A DNA stretch of 64,000 bases from Albula goreensis (GCA_022829145.1 CM040748.1:29588501-29652500); one strand, 5' to 3'. Positions 1-12,014 are shown, numbered from the stretch's first letter. Notes: generated by a model not told the origin, from the sequence alone. Numbers and translations are program-made.

Positions 1-3000
1 GCTAACTATAGGATACCAAGTGGCAAGCGAGCTGAGCCAAGGCTAGTGCCGCTCCCTGTACATGTAGGTGTTAGGATAAGCATCTGCTTTAGCCACTCAC
101 GGTAATCTAGCTCTCAGTGTACTTTTGGAGCTGTCATGAGTACCCTCACAAAAAATTCAAACTAACATCTCCTTGTACACATTTCTAAATCTATTTGAGT
201 TAACGAATTGTATTCAGAGGCTAGTAATTCTTACTTAGAACTGTACACATCTTTGGCCTGTTTCGGTTTCCTTAGGGCAGTCTTTATGAATTTACAGAAA
301 ATGATAATCTATTTGGCTTAAGCACAGGCTTTCATTGAAGCTTATGTGAAACAGCTGACAGCCTGCTTTAGTTATACTACTGTATTTTGTGTGTGCTGTA
401 TTTAGCAGCTATATCACATCCGGTGTCTTTTCAGTTACAGATTGGGTATTTTAATTCTGGCTTTAAAAGCTTATTTTATTTTTTATATGAAAAAAGTCTA
501 AATCCATCTGCTTCCAATTGCCAGATCATTGCATCACAGCCCTTAAAATTGAAGGATCACTGACCCCATTTTCTCATTGAGAAAGAGTAGCTTGGTTGAA
601 TTTGACTAACTGACTCAAATCATGATGTTTACAGATACATTATTATGTGGATAAAAGGCAACACAGTTGCAGTTCTTTTTGGTTTAGTTTGTTGTTTGCT
701 TTGAACAATTGCTGAATTGAAAAATGGCCTAGTTTAGCCTAAGAATCTTTTTAGACATGAAAATCCTTTTTAGCCTAAATATGTTAATCTTTAAAGTGTT
801 ATCTGCGTAGGGATGGTTTAACTAAAATATTCTCTTTTTTAAATGCAGTAAAAAAGTTGACTGTGTTGGTGACTCTCAAGAGACCATCAGTACGTACTTC
901 ATATCAAAAAAGTTACCCTGACTCTTTGTCTAATACTACATGTACAGCTTTACAAAATGTTTTAAAAGACTTGCGTTGCGTGGTGGGGCTCCTGAAGGGC
1001 GCTAACGTGCTAAGTAATGCTAGCTAAGTTTAAAGGTTGCCCATGCATATTGCAGTGGTACCTGGGCTTCAGATTAAATCCGCACATTCAGAAACCCTGG
1101 AGGATGAGGCAAACTACTGGTTACGGATAAGAACATAAGAACATGATTGAGGATGAGATCAGACCATTTAGCCAATTAGAGCTTTTCATTTAAAGTACCT
1201 TGCATGGTATCAAGACTGGACTGGGGTCTTTGCGTCTTCTACACAAGAAAGTACATATGAGGGAAGGTCTTGGTAAGCAAGGTTCATCGCACTGAGGAAT
1301 TTTCAGCATTGGTTGTATACAGCTTAGACAGAACAGTGAGGATGACAAACTTACACAGGTCCTGTTGGGATGTAAGAATTATGTGGTGTCCTTCAGTGTC
1401 TTTTACATAACAGAGCTGCTGATTGGCTTTGCTCTTGGATAATGGCACTGCATAGCTTGTCCACTGCCTCAGAATGAGGCTTGTTGCCAAGGGTTATAGG
1501 TCGTCAGACTAAACCCTCTATCTACAAGCAGAGAAGAAATCGTTTGTAGTAAATTGCCTGTGTGCCCCATCTTCATGTCATGGCAACAGCTCCTTTTGTC
1601 CATGAAAATTACATCCTTGACTTAGCCTGGCTAGGTTACAGAGCAGTATTATGTTGTTTCAGAATTCAATCGATTTAAAGGACACAAGATCCCTCTTGTA
1701 ACTTTTGCATTGATTTGATATTATCTTACAGGAGCGGTAACCCCACCCATCCCATTATTTAAGTAGTCGGCAGGTAGAAATTTGTGAATTTTGTGCTTTG
1801 AATGAATGTAAAATGCTTCAAGAATTTCGCAAAGCTTCTAGCTCTGTGTTTTGCCATCGTCAGAACCGCTTTCGTATGATACTTTAGAGAGGGCGCAGTA
1901 GGCACTTGATAGTCCTTGTGTCTGTAGAACATTTTTCTCTCTCCTTGAATTTTAATTGAAAATGTTTTAGAAAATGCGCTTAATACTACAACATTTTTTG
2001 TTGCAGAAGTTATTAAATGGTGTAAACAAACCCATCGCCTTTTCCGTTCGCCCACGATTCCTGTCTTTATGAGTAGGAATGAGAGACAGTCGTTTATCAT
2101 CTCATAGGAACGGTATTCATATGCCTTTTTATCCCTTGGGAAAAATTTGAAACATTAATTAAGCATAACTAGTTGTGTGTGAGTTTAATGTGGATTTCAT
2201 GGTTAAACTACTCTGGGGGTGGGTGAGAGTTGTGGGGGGGGGATAGCAGGAAACGAAGGCAATTGGAAATGACTTACTCATTCATGTGAAAGAAACGGCA
2301 GTGTCGTATAGATTTTACTGCCAACTATTATGTAGTTAAATCAAGTTTTTATTTTATTTTTGGATATTGGCACAGGTTTGTGTCTTTGAAAAAAAATATT
2401 CTGTTGGTGCTTATTAAGCATTGGGGCTGTTGTTTTTTTCCTGTCTGCCCGTCAGACCTGCAGCAGTAGACAGGACACATGAGCTGCTCCATGGGCAGTG
2501 TTATTAGGAGGGAGACGAAATGAATTCTCTTGGTGAAAGGTTGCGTCCTGCTGTCAGGAAGGCTGGGAAATGAGCAGGCCAAACAGGATGAGTTAGAGTC
2601 CAGCTGCCTCACGTTTCACAAAAAAACAAGGAAAATGACACATGGTGCTTTTTCGTACTCACTCTAAAGAGTTCAGAGGTGATCGGGTGTGGGTGGCTGC
2701 GTGGTATATTAGTTATGGAACTCTGCTTGTTACTGAGGATACAGGTAACTGGGGTTACTGGTTCACATCCCAGATAGGGCAGTACTGCTGTATCCTTCAG
2801 CAAGGTGCTTAACCCGGATTGCCACATAGACATTTCTGACTTAAATAATACAATATAGTTTTCTGAATGAAAAATCTCAAAGCATTCATTTTAATCAACA
2901 CCACCACCAACACACACACACGCATTAAAAATTATCTTTAAAGTGTTTAAAAATGTAATGTAAATTACATTTTTGTGTAATTTTAACACATTTCTAGAAC

Positions 3001-3092
3001 AATATAAAGTACACAGTGCTGGCCATTGGTACTTCTTGTTAGCTCCTGAGTGTCTGATCAGCTCTTTCTCTCCTTCCTCTCTCTTCCTAAAG
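1..3092 (+). other. btbd3: Upstream intron sequence of btbd3
   Basis: No exon is recognisable here. The protein segment that should precede the exon at 3093 (start of the BTB domain) was looked for in this stretch and not found, so the 5' coding exons probably lie before base 1. The stretch is AT-rich and holds a decayed SINE (2692-2826) and a G-rich tract at 2215-2242 with G5, G3 and G9 runs. The last 35 bases (3059-3092) form a pyrimidine-rich tract ending in AAAG, a good splice acceptor. Short open frames here have no recognisable protein character. Confidence 0.7.
2692..2826 (+). mobile_element. tRNA-like SINE, family A copy 1
   Basis: The copy has a tRNA-like head (GTGG..TAGTTA..GAACT at about 2700-2722) and a box-B-like GGTTCACATCCC at 2759-2770. 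A body follows with the motif GGGCAGTACTGCTGTA...CAGCAAGGTGCTTAACCC. The same order of motifs recurs at 32010, 35928 and 46171 in this window, which supports a dispersed family. The type is common in teleost genomes. The copy is degenerate and no target-site duplication was resolved. It lies in the upstream intron of btbd3 in the sense direction. Confidence 0.65.
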
Positions 3093-3210
3093 TACGTGTT
3101 GGCGGTGGGAAGCTCCGTGTTCCATGCCATGTTTTACGGAGAGCTGGCGGAGGACAAGGACGAGATCCGGATTCCTGACGTTGAGCCCCCTCTTTCCTGG
3201 CCATGCTAAA
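3093..3210 (+). CDS. btbd3: btbd3 internal coding exon (BTB domain), frameshifted as written
   Basis: The exon reads YVLAVGSSVFHAMFYGELAE then DKDEIRIPDVEP, the core of the BTB/POZ fold of BTBD3-type proteins, the part used for dimerisation and cullin-3 contact in this family. It begins at TAC (phase 0) after a pyrimidine tract and AG at 3091-3092. It ends with AA at 3210, followed by the donor GTAAGAG, and the first base of the next exon completes a Lys codon (phase 2). The exon is 118 bases, but 119 are needed to join the frames. The run after GAG has five C (3186-3190); with six, the frame continues PPS-FLAMLK into KYIYCDE of the next exon. As written it hits TAA at 3207-3209. The frameshift is seen directly; whether it is an error or a real lesion cannot be decided here. 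Confidence 0.93.
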
Positions 3211-6200
3211 GTAAGAGTCGCCATCGGTTCCACAGACCAATCAAATACTGAGCTTAATATTATTATGATTACATTTCCAGGATTCTGTTTTCATGGTCCA
3301 TACTCACATCCCAACAGTAGAGATAGAACATATTGCATTTAATATTTGGTACTTTGTTTATTTAAAAACTGTGGCATGTATGTACGTAGGGTGCTACAGT
3401 TTCATAGCTGCAAAGCTAACATTCCAACTTGATACCACAGAAACTCTTGAGTTTTCAAGTAAATTATGCACCACTTATTCAATGTAAAATGGTCTATTTT
3501 TTCCCATAATAGTGCCACAAGTTTGCAGTGTTAAAATAGAGCCCTCTGTCACAGATTATGTAGACCCACCAGATATTCAGCTTTTTATTATTAAAATGAG
3601 AATTTTGTCTCCTTTATAATATGGAATTGATGAGACTGAATCCCCCTTGCCTTTGCCAGCAGTTTTCCATGAATATTTTTACCACTTCTTTCAGAGGACA
3701 ATGCAGCAAGAACTGGAAGCTTCTGCTAATTCAAATGAACATAATCTCAGAAGGATAGCAGACAGAACATAATAGTCTCTGGATGGTTTAGACCTGCCAA
3801 ATGTTCTTCTTTTTATTCTTAAAGTTAAAGCTTCGGCCTCCCTATGGTTATAGCTGAAACCAATTCATGTGCCTCCTGTATCTGTGGTATGTAACTATCC
3901 AGGCCACTGTGTCCGTGGGAACCCCCAGCCACCCGCAGCAACATTGTGAGCAGAGACAGGATGTGTCAATTCATTGTGATGCATTTTGGCTTCAGCAGTG
4001 ACCCCGGACTCGCATAGCATTACAGTTTCTATAGACCTACCTGACATTGGCTTAGAAACATTCCAGTGTCACACATTGTCTCAAAATGAGTGAATTACCA
4101 TGACTATGTTTTATTGTGGCAATATTCTGTACTGTAATACAGCACAACAGCCTGATGTTATAAACTAGAAAATATTATTGCAAAGAAGACTGAAGCTGCC
4201 AATCTTCAATGCTGACAAGAAGTCCTAATGGGGTTTTGCTTTCATTGTACTTGAAGAAAAGGGGACACTTTGGAATTGAAACCCAGTCTTCATTGGACTG
4301 CTTCAAAACATGCTTGTCTCCATTTGGAAACATGCTGTCTCGTCCAAGCCTTTCATTTGTTCCTATTAAAACAACACTTAGCGTTTGGAAAGAATCGAGG
4401 CATCATCAGAAACTGGAATGGAGAGGGGTAATGAGCTACACAATAGTTGTCAGAATTAAATATACACATAAGTGGTGATTTGCATTAATATTAGGAAAAA
4501 TGGGCGGATGAAGAGCACTTGCATGAAAGGGAATGGTAAGGAAAAGGACTCTTACTAAAAAATTTACTCTCTAAAAAATTGCTTACGCAGCCCTACATAG
4601 ATACAGTGTCATTCGCCACTCAATCAAAATGCTGCCTCTTCCAACAGATCCCATTCCGAATCCTGCCTACTCCAGATTCACTTTAGGGCAGGCGGTTGGT
4701 TCTGATCTTTTTTTTATTATTATTATTTTTTTCCTTCGCTCAACTATTTTGACAATTCTCCCAACCGTGTAACCGTTTTCAGCCCGAGCCGATGCAGGAT
4801 GTCAGCGCTGAGTGAAGAGATGTAGCACGGCGGTGTGCCACTGGGAGCCTGTAATTTTCTTTATGTTTTCCTTCACCGTTGCTCCCCACTGATTGCGTTC
4901 CCGTTTTTCGGCAGTGCCATGTCAAATCCCTCACAGAGATCACTCAAAGCCACTGCGAGCTTTTTCATTTCTCTGCCTTCCGCGGGAGAGAGTAGCAGCG
5001 CTGCCTCTCTCTTCTTTTTTAGCTCTTTCCCGATTTCCCCTTTTTTTTCTTCCTCTTCACGGCGAACTGAGGAATGAGAGGAGTGTAGGTGGAATACGTT
5101 AGCACGTTAGCGATCCCACTACCGCTGGTGCTCAGAGATGTAACAAACGCCAAGCCGTGCGTTGTCTGCTTGCGGATCAACCCCCTTTTTTTTTTTTTTG
5201 AAAAACATGAGGTTTTATTCGGGATTCGGGTAACGAGACATTAGAAATGCTGCGGCAGTGCAGGGAAAACTGGAAGTCGTGGAGAATGGCGGCATTCCCT
5301 ATGGATTGCATCATGCCTGCACTGCTCTTAATGACCTTCACAGGGGTTTGTGTCGGTGCCACACTGAATTTCTCTTGTGTAGGGCACCTTCGGAAGTGCA
5401 CTGCACAGCAAATCAAGCAAAAAACAAATGAGCATTACAAACATTACAACATTCCCTGCCACTTTCTTTCATAGACAGTTTTTGAATAAATTAATTTATG
5501 AATAAACTAATCAAGGAGGACAATTTATGAGCAATAGTGAGCTGATATGTTAATAACAGAAACATAATCACAGAAAAATTATTTTTTAGCAGGTGTTCTG
5601 CTGATAGATGCATCTCGTTACTAGTGCATTACTAATTGCTTTAAATAGTGTTATTGTAGTTTTAACATTAAAAAACAAGCAGTCTATCCCAGTAGCATGC
5701 ATCGATTGCAAGTCTGTATCAGCACCATTAAATCCTGTTGGAGTTGGGAGCTCTCCATTCTACATTGGTGTGAGCAAGTTTTATGCCTTTGTGTCTATAT
5801 ATTCAGTCATTTAAATTCTAATACCTACTATTTTAAATCATGTTCGGATTAAAAAGGTCTGCACTCTAGAGTGTGGCAGACTGGGAATACGATTAGTGTG
5901 AGTTGTTGCTTTGGGATTATGAGTGTGGAGGGATGACTTTGCTTTAAAGTAAAGGAGTTATGGAGCTCAGCTAAAAATGTAACCAGGCCCAACAGTGCTC
6001 ACTTGACAAGGGGTGCATGCTAAACACTCTGCACCAACATGTCAATCCACATACATAGAATAGATTAGCTATTTCTGTTCTGGACTGTCCTATTGTGTAT
6101 GGTAGTAGTCACTTAATTTTTATGAACTTTTTCAGGTCAAAAATAGGGTTGTAAGAAAGGACTTATACAGTTTTGAATTAGCAGATATTGTAAAGATTAT

Positions 6201-6250
6201 TTCAGCTTGTGTACGTGTTGTCCTTACCATTGATTTCTTTGTTTCCTTAG
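3211..6250 (+). other. btbd3: btbd3 intron, 3040 bp, phase 2
   Basis: The donor is GTAAGAG at 3211-3217. The acceptor is TTTCTTTGTTTCCTTAG ending at 6250. The intron interrupts a Lys codon (AA|G). Most of it is AT-rich and featureless. The block 4780-5250 is richer in CpG and is listed separately. A short open frame near 5283 is discussed under findings. No repeat family was recognised inside. Confidence 0.9.
4780..5250. promoter_or_regulatory. CpG-richer intronic block, candidate internal promoter or enhancer
   Basis: Around 20 CpG dinucleotides occur in about 470 bases, including closely spaced ones at 5097-5165, while flanking intron sequence has very few. Pyrimidine-rich runs lie at 5010-5060. 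It sits in the intron before the last exon of btbd3. Vertebrate internal promoters often look like this, but there is no TATA box in a convincing place and no transcript evidence. The function is inferred from composition only. Confidence 0.25.
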
Positions 6251-7283
6251 GTACATTTACTGTGATGAGATCGATCTTTGCGCTGACACGGTGCTGGCAA
6301 CCCTATATGCTGCCAAGAAATACATCGTGCCTCACCTGGCCAGGGCGTGCGTCAACTTCCTGGAGACGAGCCTGAGTGCGAAGAACGCGTGTGTGCTGCT
6401 GTCCCAGAGCTGCCTGTTTGAGGAGCCCGACCTGACGCAGCGCTGCTGGGAGGTGATCGACGCCCAGGCCGAGCTGGCGCTCAAGTCGGAGGGCTTCTGC
6501 GACATCGACTCGCAGACCCTGGAGAGCATCCTACGGCGTGAGACGCTCAACGCCAAGGAGATCGTGGTGTTCGAGGCGGCCCTGAGCTGGGCGGAGGCCG
6601 AGTGCCAGCGGCAAGACCTCCCCTTGTCCATTGACAACAAGCGCAAGGTCCTGGGCAAGGCCGTCTATCTGATCCGCATCCCCACCATGGCCCTGGACGA
6701 CTTCGCCAACGGAGCGGCCCAGTCGGGCGTCCTGACCCTCAACGAGACCAACGACATCTTCCTGTGGTACACGGCAGCCAAGAAGCCGGAGCTGCAGTTC
6801 GTCAGCAACCCGCGGAAGGGCTTGGTCCCCCAGCGCTGCCACCGCTTCCAGTCCTGTGCCTACCGAAGCAACCAGTGGCGCTACCGTGGCCGTTGCGACA
6901 GCATCCAGTTTGCCGTGGACAAGCGGGTCTTCATCGCCGGGTTCGGCCTCTACGGCTCCAGCTGCGGGTCGGCCGAGTACAGCGCGAAGATCGAGCTGAA
7001 GCGCCAGGGGGTAGTGCTGGGCCAGAACCTCAGCAAGTACTTCTCGGATGGGTCCAGCAACACCTTCCCAGTTTGGTTCGAGTATCCCGTACAGATCGAG
7101 CCGGACACGTTCTACACGGCCAGCGTGGTGCTGGATGGGAACGAGCTCAGCTATTTTGGACAGGAGGGAATGACTGAGGTCCAGTGTGGGAAGGTCACCT
7201 TCCAGTTTCAGTGCTCTTCGGACAGTACCAACGGGACGGGAGTGCAGGGGGGGCAGATCCCAGAACTAATCTTCTACGCCTGA
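6251..7283 (+). CDS. btbd3: btbd3 terminal coding exon (end of BTB, BACK and PHR domains)
   Basis: The exon opens with G completing the split Lys codon, then YIYCDEIDLCADT, and runs 343 codons to TGA at 7281-7283. The first GTG-led stretch is not a real start; the frame is continuous from the splice site. It encodes the tail of the BTB domain, a BACK domain (about 6330-6770) and a full PHR domain (about 6831-7280) with the motifs CHRFQSCAYRSNQWRYRGR, VFIAGFGLYGSS and SDGSSNTFPVWFEYP, ending GGQIPELIFYA. Residues such as VPHLARACVNFLETSLSAK, ILRRETLNAKE and LWYTAAKKPELQF fit BTBD3 better than the paralogue BTBD6. Mammalian BTBD3 is cytoplasmic/nuclear and steers dendrite orientation toward active inputs; BTB-BACK-PHR relatives act as cullin-3 adaptors. 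GC content is far higher than in the surroundings, mainly at third positions. Teleosts carry a and b copies; which one this is cannot be told. Confidence 0.96.
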
Positions 7284-7800
7284 AACCCCAAAGACCCATC
7301 CTCTCTCTCCTCTGCCCATCTTACTTGGGTTTTCTTTTTTGCATTCATGGACTTTTGTACCCATTCCTATGGTTTTTCCGGACCCATGCTTGTTTTCTTG
7401 TTTTGGTTCTCCTGCTAATGAAGCTTGGGGCTAATACAGGCTAAAGGCTACGGAACTACCCCTTTTCTACAGACCTTCGTCTTTAAACCTGTTCACTCTG
7501 CCTCCATTTGAAATGAGCATGGAAATATTCTTTCATTAACCACACTATTCATTGGTGCGATTTATCTGCTGTGGTATAACCAACAATTAATTTATACAAC
7601 GTGGTCAGGATGTTTTTTTTTCGGGATTGTTTCACGATTGTTCCACTCAAAACAAAGTCTTAAATATTTTTTAAATAAGCTGTTTCTTTCAAGAAGGAAT
7701 TGCAGTGTATGAAGTATCGAAGGCTATTCACTCCTGTACATGTTTTTTGAACTTGATAAAAGACAGCAAGCAGTAGATCTTGCACTGTATCTTGTATGTA

Positions 7801-7808
7801 TGTAAATA
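7801..7808 (+). promoter_or_regulatory. Pumilio response element in 3' UTR
   Basis: The exact match TGTAAATA to the Pumilio consensus UGUANAUA lies about 520 bases after the btbd3 stop. Pumilio proteins repress or localise mRNAs, including in neurons, which would suit btbd3. An 8-mer can occur by chance, and binding is inferred. Confidence 0.35.
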
Positions 7809-10177
7809 TAGCCTATATAGAATTGCAACACAGATGCTTCTGTAGGATTTGAGTTTAAATGAACATTTAAAATATAACAAAAGGAAGTAATACATTGTTA
7901 TTGTTACCTATGTCTCTACAGTTGAACCTCACAGATATAAACACAGATGTTTGGAAGTCTTAAACGTTCAAGTTAAAGTGATGTCATTACAACTTGAATT
8001 GTTTCCCTCGTCAGTTTTCTAAATGATACGCCTTTACAGTGATCTGCTATCTTTGGCCCCTTTGATTTGGTGTTTCTTTGTAAGATTGTTGACTTTTCCT
8101 CCCACTGTGTTTTCTGTAGCAACAGTGCTAAAACATACCCCTTTGTCTGATGTTGATAGTGCTTTGAGCTTTTTAGTCAATGGAAAGTGTGACTCATTTC
8201 AGTGTAACGCTGGCCTCTCTGCATGAGCGAGTAGTGGCGTATGCTACTTCCTGTTTCACACCCTCTTCGGTTGGCCAATCGGTTTTCTAGCTCTGATGTT
8301 CGTGTCCCTGAGGTTCTGCTGTAATTGTTTTCTAACGCTAAACAAAAGGAGCACATGCACGTGGGCGCAATACTGTAGTCATAAATTATTTACTCCCATA
8401 ATATTTTTAAACCCTCTATACCCCTTTAATTATCGTATTGAAACTTTGAAAAAGCAATCATGATATTTGACCAAAGTACAACCACTTATCATTAGATGTC
8501 CAATTATTTTGGTATGTTGTCCCAGCACTAACTCACATTGCATACATTGATACTATATGAATATATTATAATAGATGCATTATTTGTAATTAAAGGAAGG
8601 AAGTAAGTTTGGATATGGGTAGGGCCTGGGAAGGGAATGGATTTGTACGTTGCTGATAAAAGACAGAAACTTAAATTGTACAGTTTACACAGTGCCACCA
8701 GAAATGGACTGCATGTTAAACAGAAGAGCAGTTTTCCCATTATAGAAATAGGTATTATTTACCCTCAAATAATGATACATATTTGTGTCAGTGCCAGCAG
8801 GCTCTTAAAAGAACAGAGGGCTCCTAAACAATTGCTTAAGAATTTTGCATTTTAAATAGTATTTAAAATAATTCAAGGGCCTCTACTTTTCAGGAGCTTA
8901 TGCACCATTAATGTTATTGAGGTATTTACTATGGGGACCCAATTGAGGAATGTCAAAATGACATCCAATAGTTTTCCTGGCCATATAGTTTATTGTACAG
9001 TAACCAGTGTATTACAAGTTAAATTGGGAGCGCTTTTCAAGTGTATAACCCAGGTAAGGAACTGGGGTACATGTTAATGTGCATTTAGCTATGCAGTAAG
9101 CATGAATTAACTAACCATAAACTTTTGAGTCCTATGTTTGTGTCTAGTGTGTATCCTCCTATGATGCCATTACCACGTTTCTTGAAAACACATACAGAAA
9201 TGTACTTCACTGACATTTTCTGATTGGATGATATCTTGACCACATTGAGGAGTGGCTGCCAAATCCCAAGCCTGTCCATTTATGCCTCATTAAATACCCT
9301 TGTGTCGTGGAATTGACAATTGCAAGTTCAATAACGGCTGTTTAATTGTATTCAGTTTTGCATTTATTTCTAGATGTATGTCTCAGTGTAAGTCTCGAGC
9401 AGTCAATGTATCATCTTTAATTGAAGACATTCTAATGTTAGTGTAGATGGGGATGTGGTGGCAAAAATCTTTTTCTGAGGAATATGTTCTACAAACTGAA
9501 AAGTAGTGGTCCTACAGTTCATGTTCACCCCACTAACATTTGAGGATTCTGTACTATAAATTTATTCTCTAATCTAAAAAATTGTAACGTATGCCTATTT
9601 TTGTGTGTGTACTGCTTTGACAAAGCTTTCTTCTTTGAATTTCTTTAGTTTTATATGAAGAATGAAAAAGACTATTGTAATCTACAATCTGTAACTTGTA
9701 ACTGTCACAGAATTGGCGTGAGATCAATTTAGTTGAAGTCCCACACAGCAGAAAACAGAGGAAAAATGATGTATTTGTTTACAGTTGTTTTTGGATTCCT
9801 GCGTGTTAGCAGCATGCAGAGTTTGCAGACTAACTGCAAATATGTTGCACTCCACAGTGTATAGCTTAATTACTTTAACTCTTTAATTGTTTTGATGTGA
9901 TTGGAGCAACATATCAATGTGTACAGAAGCAAAGGTTTTGCTTATATTGCACTGATTGTAAGTATTTTTTTAATGCAAAAAAACAACAACATTATGTCAT
10001 GTGTGTTCCTGCTTGTGGATTGGCTCCTGTACCCAGAAGGACCGTTTGCGCTAACCTCTTTAAAAATGGTTGAAGAAAATGACGTAACGATGAAGATTAA
10101 CACAAAGGTGAATGTCCTTGTGCTGTGCTTCTGTCTAACAGTGCCGATAGACCCATTGAATGTGTATGATGGTTGCA

Positions 10178-10188
10178 AATAAAATAAA
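10178..10188 (+). terminator. btbd3: Double poly(A) signal
   Basis: Two overlapping AATAAA hexamers (10178-10183 and 10183-10188) are followed by a T-rich stretch (TCTTGTTTCCTCTTCC) within 30 bases. This is the expected arrangement for cleavage at about 10195-10210. I noticed no earlier AATAAA between the stop codon and this point. Confidence 0.6.
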
Positions 10189-10274
10189 ATTACCTGGCTC
10201 TTGTTTCCTCTTCCTTGAGCTTACTGTCACATGACAACTTGGAGCACTGAGCTCTGGAGGATATTCCAAGTTCG

Positions 10275-10413
10275 TGGTTTAGTGACTAATCCGTCTAAGT
10301 CAGAGTAAGTGGTAAACCTCCTAAAAGAAGAGCCCTATTGCTTCATTCTTCTAGCAAAACAAAGCCATAGGGCTCTTCTTTTAGGAGGTTTACCACTTAC
10401 TCTGACTAAACCA
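10275..10413. repeat. Long near-perfect inverted repeat (hairpin)
   Basis: The left arm 10298-10338 and right arm 10367-10407 are exact reverse complements over 41 bases, with a 28-base loop at 10339-10366. A further 9-base outer pairing (TGGTTTAGT at 10275-10283 with ACTAAACCA at 10405-10413) exists if 17 bases on the left side are looped out, so the left arm looks like a palindrome arm split by a small insertion. Perfect arms in otherwise decayed DNA suggest a recent fold-back element, a fresh palindromic duplication, or a constrained structured RNA. It lies about 90 bases past the predicted btbd3 poly(A) site. Confidence 0.95.
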
Positions 10414-10466
10414 TGTACATGGATCACCCCTGGTCATTAAGGACTAGTCAATATATACCTAGGACA

Positions 10467-10626
10467 GGGGTGTCAAGACTTCAAGTCCTTGGATTTGCTG
10501 GTATTAAGGTGTTGCAGCATTTCAACACTAACTGGTTTGAGTCCACATACCTGTCAATCGGCTTCTACTGAAGTAAAACCACAAGAACCTATAGATGCTA
10601 CAGCTCTCTAGCAGTTGACTTCAACT
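10467..10626. mobile_element. Palindromic MITE-like element, family C copy 1 (decayed)
   Basis: The start GGGGTGTCAAGACTTCAAGT and the end region resembling its reverse complement, with an internal GCAGCATTTCAACACTAA and a central GTCCACATACCTG, match the layout of the copies at 15017, 15648 and 34208. The copy is strongly diverged. No transposase is encoded. Confidence 0.4.
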
Positions 10627-12014
10627 ACCCAATTCTTGTACAGCTAAGTACTGGATGTGAGTGTTGTCTAAATTGTCTAGCCCCATAGACGTTACTGTTA
10701 TGTCACTCGGTAGGTAATACTTTATTGTCCAACTCTACTCGCAAAGCTTTGTACAGCTACACGTGGACTACAGCAATCAGATTTGGCAGACTTAGTTTTT
10801 TCATACTGGGCTCTCTAAAGTGATGCGAATGAAGCATTCCCAATAGACTGGATCCATAATTAATGTGAGAGACCCCCTGTCTGAGTGGAAGAATAGGACA
10901 CCCGTGGGACTAGTTTGCTCTGTGATTTTTAGCTTAAATAACTGATTGCGTAGAACCATTTCAGTCACGTCGAGAGGAAAATAAGCATTAAAGCGTGCAA
11001 ATTAGTGCATTAAGTATCAAGTTAAATTATTTCCATTTGAAATGGAGATTTGTGCTGCAAAAATGTGGAATACAGCTATTGGATAACTATAGTTTTCATA
11101 TGTAAGTAGTGTGTCAGCACACTGAGTGGAAATTTTGACTTCCCATATCTTTAAAAATATTTTTTAATCCTACAACTACAGTCCCATTTCTTAACTTGAG
11201 CAAAACTGACTGAAAAATGTGGTTGGAAACAACAAAAAATTCAAATAATAATATTCATAAATCCTTTCATGTGAATCCAGATGTCCTCCAGAATCATTAA
11301 GCAGTCATTACTTTCAAATTAGGAATATAATATATTGTCTCTGTACTCTGACAGAAAAAAAGTATGCTTCCTTTACCAAATAATGACATACCCACTGAGC
11401 AGACCCACTGCAAGCTGTGATAAATCGAACTCAGCATGTTTTGGGACCTTCTGGTTTTGAAGTAATTTTTCATGAGGAAGAAAGTTAATGTTATGAGCAT
11501 CGTCATTAACCGCACAGAACGCTGCCTGGGAGCTGAGCAGTACCAGGATCCACCGGCTTCCTTTGAAACAATCTCATTTCCTCTCGCTTTTCCACGTGCA
11601 CACTGCATAGCCCTGAAGAGGAGGCATTTACAGTTACCGTACGGAGGACGTGTGCACACAAAAGCACTTGAGGCAGCTGTTTAACTACAGTCATAACATT
11701 CATCTCGCTGATAACAAGCCTTTGACATTATCTCTGCAGCGTAGACGAGAGCACAACGCAGTGTTACGGCGGGTATCCCCTCCATGAGGCGCTTAGGTGG
11801 GTTCGGATACGAAAATCTCTGCCGTGCTCTCGCCAACATCTGTCCGGGGTTCAGAGAACCTGGTATGACCTGGTCAGCTACCATGTTTCATGTTGTCTCT
11901 GGATACGATTACACACTTGTCTGTAAATACATGATAGTTATGAAGATGAAGATGAAGGCCCACCTATGAGGTCCAAGAGAGCTGGACCTCATACGGGTGT
12001 CACTTTTATGTGCA
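10627..12014. other. Intergenic, nothing recognised
   Basis: This is AT-rich, apparently single-copy sequence. Open frames around 11297-11970 overlap on both strands, lack splice context and resemble no protein family I know. No repeat was identified. Confidence 0.5.

Larger units (their letters stand above)
7284..10205 (+). other. btbd3: Probable btbd3 3' UTR
   Basis: No intron or new gene is apparent between the btbd3 stop and the first strong poly(A) signal at 10178, giving a 3' UTR of about 2.9 kb. Mammalian BTBD3 also has a long 3' UTR. The sequence is AT-rich and contains a canonical Pumilio element TGTAAATA at 7801-7808 and scattered ATTTA motifs. The end is inferred from the signal, not from transcript data. 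Confidence 0.6.

Noticed and set aside
6291..6293. Possible start codon of a 330-residue protein
   Set aside because: The codon is GTG inside a continuous exon that begins at the splice acceptor at 6251; the protein does not start here.
6332..6842. Open frames on the minus strand over btbd3
   Set aside because: They are antisense shadows of the GC-rich btbd3 coding exon.
6251..7283. Assignment to btbd6 rather than btbd3
   Set aside because: The diagnostic stretches (VPHLARAC, TLESILRRETLNAKE, AAKKPELQF) fit BTBD3; the shared C-terminal end alone would not distinguish them.
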